A stretch of 9,753 nucleotides of DNA from Pseudomonadota bacterium. GTDB taxonomy: Bacteria > Pseudomonadota > Alphaproteobacteria > Acetobacterales > Acetobacteraceae. The position numbers and the translations under genes are program-made. The stretch is from positions 1 through 9,753 of the forward strand of contig JAKBCH010000063.1 in the NCBI GenBank assembly GCA_021808055.1, written 5' to 3'. Below are positions 4,678-9,753 of this stretch, in pieces. Position 1 is the stretch's first letter. Each line of letters begins with the position of its first letter. The notes beneath the pieces were generated by a model. The model was given only the letters and a program-made list of their open reading frames with translations, ran no database searches and was not told where the DNA came from.

Positions 4678-7600
4678 ATGCCCCACGCCGATTTCGTGCA
4701 CTTACGCGTCCATTCCGCCTATTCGCTCTCGGAAGGTGCCATCAAGCCCGAAAAAATCGCCGCGCTGGCGGCAGCGGATAACATGCCCGCGGTGGCGATA
4801 ACCGACACCTCCAACATGTTCGGCACGCTGGAATTCACCCAATACTGCACCAAATCCGGCGTGCAGCCCCTCATCGGCTGCCAGCTTGGCCTGGCCCGTA
4901 CCGGCACCATTCTGGCACCTGATTACGTGGTGGCCCTGGCGCAGAATGAGGAAGGCTATGCCAATCTGCAACGCCTCACCTCGCTCTCCTTCTTCTCGGG
5001 CGACGGCATAAAGCCGCAAATCACCCGCGAGCAGCTTTGCGAACATGCGGAAGGCTTGTTCCTGCTCACCGGCGGCGCGCTCGGCCCCATTGGCCGGTTG
5101 CTGGCGGAAGCGCAGATGGAGGAAGCCCGCGCCTATCTCTCCGTGCTGAAAAATGCCTTTCCCAACCGCATCGCCATCGAGCTTCAGCGCCATGGCGAGG
5201 CGTTGGAAGAAGCCATTGAACCTGGCTTTCTCCTCCTCGCGGAGGAGTTTGGCCTTCCGCTCGCCGCCACCAATGAATGTTTCTTCGCCAAGCGCGAAAT
5301 GCATGAGGCGCATGACGCGCTGCTCTGCATCGCCGAAGGCCGCGTGCTGGCGGAAAAAGACCGCCGCCGGGTGACGCCTGAGCATTGGTTCAAACCCGCC
5401 GCCATGATGCGGGAACTTTTCAAAGACCTGCCAGATGCCTGCGACAACACCATCGCCATCGCGCAGAGCTGCTCGGTGATGACCGGCACGCGCAAGCCGC
5501 TGCTGCCACGCTGCCCGAAAGTGCGCGAAGGCGCCACGGAAGCCGAAACATTGCGCGCGATGTCTGAGGAAGGTTTGCGTGCGCGCCTCGCTTTCGAAAA
5601 CATCGAGGGTGACGCACAGAAAGACTATTGGGACCGGCTGGAATTTGAGATCGGCATCATCATCCAGATGGGTTTTCCCGGCTACTTCCTCATCGTAGCG
5701 GATTTTATTCAATGGTCGAAGGACCATAACATTCCCGTCGGCCCTGGCCGTGGGTCGGGTGCGGGCTCGCTCGTTGCCTGGGCGTTGCGTATCACGGACC
5801 TCAACCCGCTGCGCTACGCCTTGCTGTTTGAGCGCTTCCTCAACCCTGAGCGCGTTTCCATGCCGGATTTCGATATCGATTTCTGCCAGGAACGGCGGGA
5901 TGAAGTTATCAAATACGTGATGAATGAATATGGCGCGGACCAGGTGGCGCAGATCATCACCTTCGGTAAATTGCAAGCCCGCGCCGCAGTGCGCGATGTG
6001 GGGCGCGTGCTTGGCCTGCCCTATGGCCAAGTGAACAAGGTGGCCGAGCTGATCCCCAACAACCCGGCCAAACCCGTCACGTTAAAAGAAGCCATAGACG
6101 GCGAAAGCAAACTCCGCGAATTGCGTGACTCCGACGAGGGTCTGGCGCGGCTTTTGGAAATCGCCCAGCAGATCGAGGGGCTGTACCGCCACGCCTCCAC
6201 CCATGCGGCGGGTGTCGTCATCGGCGACCGCGAGCTGGTGAAGCTGGTGCCACTTTATAAAGACCCGCGCTCAGAACTTCTCGTCACTCAGTACTCGATG
6301 AAATATGTCGAACAGGTGGGGCTGGTGAAGTTCGACTTCCTCGGCCTCACCACGCTTACCATCATAGATCGCGCGTTGAAATTCCTCCGCCGCCAGGGCA
6401 TAGAACTGGATATTTCCAAAATCCCGCTGGATGACAAACCGACTTACGAAATGATCAGCCGGGGTGACACCGCCGGCGTGTTCACGTTTGAAACCAACAC
6501 GTTTCGCGGCGCGCTGTTGCAGATGCGGCCAGACAGGTTTGAAGATCTCGTCGCTGCCCAGGCGCTCTGCCGCCCCGGCCCGATGGCGAACATCCCTGAT
6601 TATTGCGAGCGCAAGCGCGGCGCGAAATGGGACGCGCCAGACCCCTCCATCCATCACATTTTGGAAGAAACCAACGGCATCATCGTCTACCAGGAACAAG
6701 TGATGCAGATTGCCCAGGTGATGGCGGGCTACACGCTGGCGGGGGCTGATTTGCTCCGCCGCGCCATGGGCAAGAAAATCCGCGCGGAGATGGACACGCA
6801 GCGCGAAATTTTCCTAAAAGGCGCTTTGGAAAAAGGCTTCACTGCCGAAAAAGCCAATGAGATTTTCGACCTGATGGCGAAATTCGCCGATTATGGCTTC
6901 AACAAATCCCACGCCGCGGCTTACGCGCTGGTCTCCTACCAAACCGCGTATCTCCGCGCCAACCACCCGGTCGCCTTCCTCGCCGCCTGTATGTCGCTCT
7001 CCATCGCCAACACCGAGAAAGTGGCATTGCTGCGCGCGGATGCCATGCGCGGCGGCATCAAGGTGCTCCCACCTGATGTGAATAAATCCGGCGCTGATTT
7101 TGAGGTGGAATTGCAGGAGGATGGCTCCTACGCCATCCGGTTCGCGCTCGGTGCCATCAAGCGCATCGGCATGGGGGCGATGGATGAACTGGTGAAGGCC
7201 CGCGGCAACAAGCCCTTCCGTAATATCGACGATTTTGCTGCCCGGATCGACCCCAAGACGCTGACCCGCGCGCAGATTGAAATTCTCGCCAAGGCCGGCG
7301 CGTTCGAATGCCTGGATAATAACCGCGCCCGCATCTTCAACGCGGCGGAAGCCATTTTGCGCACCGCCCAGGCGGGGCTTGCCGAGCGCGAAAGCGGGCA
7401 AATTGGTCTTTTTGGCGGCGGCGAGCCAGAGAAAATCCGCCTCGGCACCGGGCCGGACTGGCCGGAGAGCGAACGCCTGGCCTTCGAGGCCGAGGCCATC
7501 GGCTTTCACATCTCCGCCCACCCGCTGGACATGTACGCCCAGGCGTTGAAACGGCTGGACGTGACTGCCTCCGCCGCCGTTCAACGCAAGGCCGAGTCCG

Positions 7601-8088
7601 GCCCAACGCGTGTGAAACTGGCCGGCATTGTGGGGGCAAAGAAAGAGCGCATCACCCGCACCGGCAGCCGCATGATGTGGCTCAATTTGTCGGATATTCA
7701 GGGCAGCATCGAAGTCACGCTGTTCTCCGAGGTACTCAACCGCTCCCGCGAGATGCTGACCGAAGGCACAGCTCTGCTGGTTACCGCCGACGCCAAGATG
7801 GACGGCGAATCGCTTCGCCTCACCGCCTCAGACATCACATTGCTGGACGATGCGGCGCGGGATGCCGGGGCGGGTTTAAAAATCTGGCTGGACCGGGAAG
7901 AGGCCATTCCCTCGCTTAAAACCTTGTTTGAGCGCGAGGGCCGCGGCAAGGGCCGCATTATTCTGGTGCCCAAAACCGGCACGGAAAGGCGGTTGGAAAT
8001 GCGCTTGCCCGGCGGCTTCAATGTTTCCCCGCGCCTGGCGCAGGCCGCCAAACTGGTGCCGGGGGTGGAATTGGTGGAGGACGCTTAA
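4678..8088 (+). CDS. dnaE: DNA polymerase III alpha subunit (DnaE), 1136 aa
   Basis: The replicative DNA polymerase catalytic subunit (family C), working with the beta clamp, epsilon proofreader and clamp loader. Order: PHP domain from about residue 5 (FVHLRVHSAYSLSEG); palm with GPGRGSGAGS (355-364) and PDFDIDF (396-402, catalytic D399 and D401); third catalytic aspartate at about D553 in VKFDFLGL; fingers region with HAAAYALVSYQTAY; a clamp-binding QIGLF at 908-912; then an OB fold (about 980-1020) and C-terminal domain. The first PHP metal ligand is arginine (R10), as in E. coli DnaE, and position 19 is Glu where many have Asp, so PHP nuclease activity is unlikely. Start: ATG 4678 has AGGAG 6 nt upstream; an in-frame GTG at 4660 lies inside the upstream hairpin and lacks such a site. 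Length is normal. Confidence 0.97.
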   Translation: MPHADFVHLRVHSAYSLSEGAIKPEKIAALAAADNMPAVAITDTSNMFGTLEFTQYCTKSGVQPLIGCQLGLARTGTILAPDYVVALAQNEEGYANLQRLTSLSFFSGDGIKPQITREQLCEHAEGLFLLTGGALGPIGRLLAEAQMEEARAYLSVLKNAFPNRIAIELQRHGEALEEAIEPGFLLLAEEFGLPLAATNECFFAKREMHEAHDALLCIAEGRVLAEKDRRRVTPEHWFKPAAMMRELFKDLPDACDNTIAIAQSCSVMTGTRKPLLPRCPKVREGATEAETLRAMSEEGLRARLAFENIEGDAQKDYWDRLEFEIGIIIQMGFPGYFLIVADFIQWSKDHNIPVGPGRGSGAGSLVAWALRITDLNPLRYALLFERFLNPERVSMPDFDIDFCQERRDEVIKYVMNEYGADQVAQIITFGKLQARAAVRDVGRVLGLPYGQVNKVAELIPNNPAKPVTLKEAIDGESKLRELRDSDEGLARLLEIAQQIEGLYRHASTHAAGVVIGDRELVKLVPLYKDPRSELLVTQYSMKYVEQVGLVKFDFLGLTTLTIIDRALKFLRRQGIELDISKIPLDDKPTYEMISRGDTAGVFTFETNTFRGALLQMRPDRFEDLVAAQALCRPGPMANIPDYCERKRGAKWDAPDPSIHHILEETNGIIVYQEQVMQIAQVMAGYTLAGADLLRRAMGKKIRAEMDTQREIFLKGALEKGFTAEKANEIFDLMAKFADYGFNKSHAAAYALVSYQTAYLRANHPVAFLAACMSLSIANTEKVALLRADAMRGGIKVLPPDVNKSGADFEVELQEDGSYAIRFALGAIKRIGMGAMDELVKARGNKPFRNIDDFAARIDPKTLTRAQIEILAKAGAFECLDNNRARIFNAAEAILRTAQAGLAERESGQIGLFGGGEPEKIRLGTGPDWPESERLAFEAEAIGFHISAHPLDMYAQALKRLDVTASAAVQRKAESGPTRVKLAGIVGAKKERITRTGSRMMWLNLSDIQGSIEVTLFSEVLNRSREMLTEGTALLVTADAKMDGESLRLTASDITLLDDAARDAGAGLKIWLDREEAIPSLKTLFEREGRGKGRIILVPKTGTERRLEMRLPGGFNVSPRLAQAAKLVPGVELVEDA

Positions 8089-8097
8089 ACCAACGCT

Positions 8098-9435
8098 TCA
8101 GCTCTCCTGCCCGGCTTCCGGCTCGCGCAAGGCCGTTTGCATCTCTGGCGCGTGGCTGAGCAAGAAACCCTGCGCCAGCTCATGGTAAAGTGGGTGCGGA
8201 CAAACCAGCCGCGAAGCCCCCATCCCCAGCATGGCCGCCACCATGACAGGAATGGCCGCGTTGGTGTTACCTGTCATTTCCAGAACAATCACGAAAGCTG
8301 TCATTGGCGCCTGCACCACGCCGGAGAAATACCCCGCCATGCCCAGCAATGCGCCCACGCTAACTGCGCGGCCACCTTCCCCCGCTATCCATGCGCCAAG
8401 CCCCGCGCCTACGGAGAGCGACGGCGCGAAGATGCCACCTGGAATGCCCGAAACCGCCGTTATCAGCGAGGCAAGAAATTTCGCAGGCCAGAAATACCAA
8501 TGCGGCGCCACACCTTCCACCGCAGCGCGGGCCGTGTCGTACCCGGTGCCAAAACTGGCACCATGGGTGGCAATGCCCAACACCGCCACAAGCAACCCGC
8601 AAACCAGTGCATAACCCGCCCGTCGCTTTGCCGGGCTAATCAATATCCAGGCTTTCGCCCGTTTGCCTATGTCCAGCATCAACCTGCTATACAACCCACC
8701 TAAAAAACCACCACCAACGCCGCACAAAACGGCCAGCCCCCAGCCACCGAGGCCCATCACAGCGGCATTGCTGCTGCCGAAATACGTATAATTGCCTAAC
8801 ATGCCCAGCGAGACGAGACCGGAGAGGATCACCGCCGTCAGCACCAGGCCGTTGGTTTTAACCTCGAAGCTGCGGCTCATTTCCTCGATAGCAAACACTA
8901 CACCTGCGAGTGGCGCGTTGAACGCCGCGGCGATGCCCGCCGCAGAGCCAGCAAGAATTAATCCGCGCTCGTGCTGCACCCCGCGCAACCTCGCCACTTG
9001 CAGCATGATGGCGGCTCCCACCTGCACCGTCGGCCCCTCGCGCCCCACTGAAGCTCCGCACAGCAGCCCCACTACCGTCAGCCCGATTTTGGCGACCGCT
9101 ATGCGCACTGAAAGCAACGTGCGGCTGGCAACCCCTCGCGGCAATTGCCGCGCCGCGATAGCCTGCGGAATGCCGCTGCCCTGCGCCCCGGCAAACACAC
9201 TGCCCGCCGCCCAGGCGCAGAACACAAACCCCAACGGTGTAATAAGCAAGGGTAACGCCCAAAACAGGCCGCTTACGTGAAAAAACAGGTTTTCCGCGCC
9301 ATCCGCCGCACGGGCAAACAAAACGCTCATCGCACCCACCGCCACGGCACCGCTCCAAAATGCCACGCGGCGGCGCCACATCCGACCCGTCAGCCCCGGC
9401 AACAGGCTGCCTGGTGCTCTAAACCTGCTTTTCAA
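8098..9435 (-). CDS. ClC-family chloride/proton exchanger, 445 aa, TTG start
   Basis: A polytopic inner-membrane protein of the ClC family; homodimers exchange Cl- for H+, and the E. coli member helps survival of acid shock. Hallmarks: GSGIPQ (residues 86-91, selectivity serine), GREGP (131-135, gating glutamate E133), the IEEM proton-path glutamate (E185, equivalent to E203 of E. coli ClcA), GGIFAP (333-338) and a late Tyr in HPLYHEL (Y417, equivalent to Y445). Having both glutamates predicts an exchanger rather than a channel. There is no C-terminal CBS domain. The TTG at 9433-9435 is preferred because GGGAGG lies 7 nt upstream. A GTG at 9487-9489 would overlap the tRNA gene, and ATG 9381 (MWRRRVAF) has only a weak site. 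It converges on dnaE with a 9-nt gap. Confidence 0.93.
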   Translation of the reverse strand: MKSRFRAPGSLLPGLTGRMWRRRVAFWSGAVAVGAMSVLFARAADGAENLFFHVSGLFWALPLLITPLGFVFCAWAAGSVFAGAQGSGIPQAIAARQLPRGVASRTLLSVRIAVAKIGLTVVGLLCGASVGREGPTVQVGAAIMLQVARLRGVQHERGLILAGSAAGIAAAFNAPLAGVVFAIEEMSRSFEVKTNGLVLTAVILSGLVSLGMLGNYTYFGSSNAAVMGLGGWGLAVLCGVGGGFLGGLYSRLMLDIGKRAKAWILISPAKRRAGYALVCGLLVAVLGIATHGASFGTGYDTARAAVEGVAPHWYFWPAKFLASLITAVSGIPGGIFAPSLSVGAGLGAWIAGEGGRAVSVGALLGMAGYFSGVVQAPMTAFVIVLEMTGNTNAAIPVMVAAMLGMGASRLVCPHPLYHELAQGFLLSHAPEMQTALREPEAGQES

Positions 9436-9439
9436 GCTC

Positions 9440-9468
9440 TTGCCTCCCGTCCCTAACGCCGCTAGAAG
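9440..9468 (+). promoter_or_regulatory. candidate sigma-70 promoter of tRNA-Val
   Basis: TTGCCT (9440-9445, 4/6 to TTGACA), a 17-nt spacer and TAGAAG (9463-9468, 4/6 to TATAAT) would place the transcription start near 9475, about nine bases before the mature tRNA. The -35 box lies over the Shine-Dalgarno of the divergent clc gene. Read by eye; not tested against background. Confidence 0.45.
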
Positions 9469-9483
9469 CCCGACAACGGATAT

Positions 9484-9558
9484 GGGCACTTAGCTCAGCG
9501 GTAGAGCATCACCTTGACATGGTGGGGGTCACAGGTTCAATCCCTGTAGTGCCCACCA
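9484..9558 (+). tRNA. tRNA-Val (anticodon GAC), CCA encoded
   Basis: A complete 75-nt cloverleaf. Acceptor GGGCACT (9484-9490) pairs with AGTGCCC (9548-9554). D stem GCTC/GAGC encloses AGCGGTA. Anticodon stem TCACC/GGTGG (one T-G pair) encloses TTGACAT, with anticodon GAC at 9516-9518. T stem ACAGG/CCTGT encloses TTCAATC. The 3' ACCA is encoded. GAC reads the valine codons GUC and, by wobble, GUU. The gene is divergent from clc and upstream of infA on the same strand. No copy of its 3' end is seen elsewhere in the window, so there is no evidence of an integration site here. Confidence 0.97.
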
Positions 9559-9657
9559 TATCCGGTTTTACCTTTTAAATCATATGATTAACGTTTTCGC
9601 TCCGGTAGCGCATTCACCCTATCTGGCTTCGTGTGCGCCTTGTGAACCGCCAAAAGC

Positions 9658-9686
9658 TTGACTGCAAAACAATCCCGGCCCATTTG
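9658..9686 (+). promoter_or_regulatory. weak candidate promoter for infA
   Basis: TTGACT (9658-9663, 5/6 to TTGACA), a 17-nt spacer and CATTTG (9681-9686, a poor -10 match), ending 33 nt before the infA start. Only the -35 is convincing. infA could instead be read through from the tRNA promoter, since I see no clear terminator between the genes. Confidence 0.25.
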
Positions 9687-9719
9687 GGCGCCAGCTTTCT
9701 TTTCTCAGCAGAGGTATGT

Positions 9720-9753
9720 TTGTCCAAGGAAGATATGATTGAGTTCAGCGGCA
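9720..9753 (+). CDS. infA: translation initiation factor IF-1, first 11 codons (3' truncated by window edge), TTG start
   Basis: The window ends after (M)SKEDMIEFSG, the characteristic start of IF-1 in Acetobacteraceae and relatives. IF-1 is a roughly 72-residue OB-fold protein that sits in the ribosomal A site during initiation. The start is read as TTG at 9720-9722, with AGAGG 5 nt upstream, because the SKED residues before the first in-frame ATG (9735) are conserved in family members I know. AAGGA, within the SKED codons, lies 4 nt before that ATG, so an internal start giving MIEFSG cannot be excluded. An out-of-frame ATG at 9716 closes after eight codons. Only 11 codons are visible, so the call rests on a short but distinctive match. 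Confidence 0.82.
   Translation, partial: MSKEDMIEFSG

Noticed and set aside
4702..6030. A 442-codon open frame antisense to the 5' third of dnaE
   Set aside because: It lies wholly opposite a gene with intact motifs and shows no recognisable domain. GC-rich codon bias commonly leaves such antisense frames open. The same applies to the antisense frames across def, fmt, truA and the rest of dnaE.
9436..9489. GTG start of clc at 9489
   Set aside because: It overlaps the tRNA-Val acceptor stem, and the internal TTG has a near-ideal GGGAGG.
9578..9589. 12-bp perfect palindrome AATCATATGATT between tRNA-Val and infA
   Set aside because: About two such palindromes are expected by chance in a window this size, no T-tract follows, and I recognise no regulator site.
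9601..9630. Imperfect hairpin CCGGTAG / CTATCTGG ahead of infA
   Set aside because: It needs a bulge and a G-U pair, has a long loop and no T-tract; not separable from chance.

Overview
The window looks like chromosomal DNA of an alphaproteobacterium, most likely an acetic-acid or acidophilic relative (Acetobacteraceae). This rests on the GC-rich coding style, the hsp20-DUF1150 pair, the def-fmt-truA order, the alphaproteobacterial tRNA-Val(GAC) and an IF-1 start reading SKEDMIEFSG. The family-level assignment is inference from remembered sequences, not from a search.

Positions 1-1345 are an accessory patch. It begins with the right end of an IS3-family element (C-terminal transposase plus terminal repeat, ending at 422). 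A very AT-rich stretch follows, carrying one small orphan ORF on the minus strand. The patch ends with a truncated, frameshifted remnant of an IS21-family istA gene. Positions 1486-9753 are conserved core genome.

On the minus strand lie a small heat-shock protein gene (hsp20) and, downstream, a DUF1150 gene. The hsp20 leader can fold into a hairpin that buries its ribosome binding site in the way of ROSE-type RNA thermometers; this is the most interesting signal in the window. Divergent from it is a compact plus-strand run: def, fmt, truA and then dnaE. def and fmt remove and add the formyl group of the initiator methionine, truA modifies tRNA anticodon arms, and dnaE is the replicative polymerase. 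def/fmt and fmt/truA overlap by 1 and 4 nt, which suggests translational coupling; a hairpin sits between truA and dnaE.

Convergent to dnaE, with a 9-nt gap, is a ClC-family chloride/proton exchanger on the minus strand. Its 5' end abuts, and shares regulatory space with, a plus-strand tRNA-Val(GAC) gene. The window closes on the first codons of infA (translation initiation factor IF-1), apparently with a TTG start. Three of the core genes (truA, clc, infA) appear to begin with TTG.

I found no CRISPR array, prophage, defence or secondary-metabolite system. Apart from the orphan ORF and the regulatory structures, the content is ordinary core genome.
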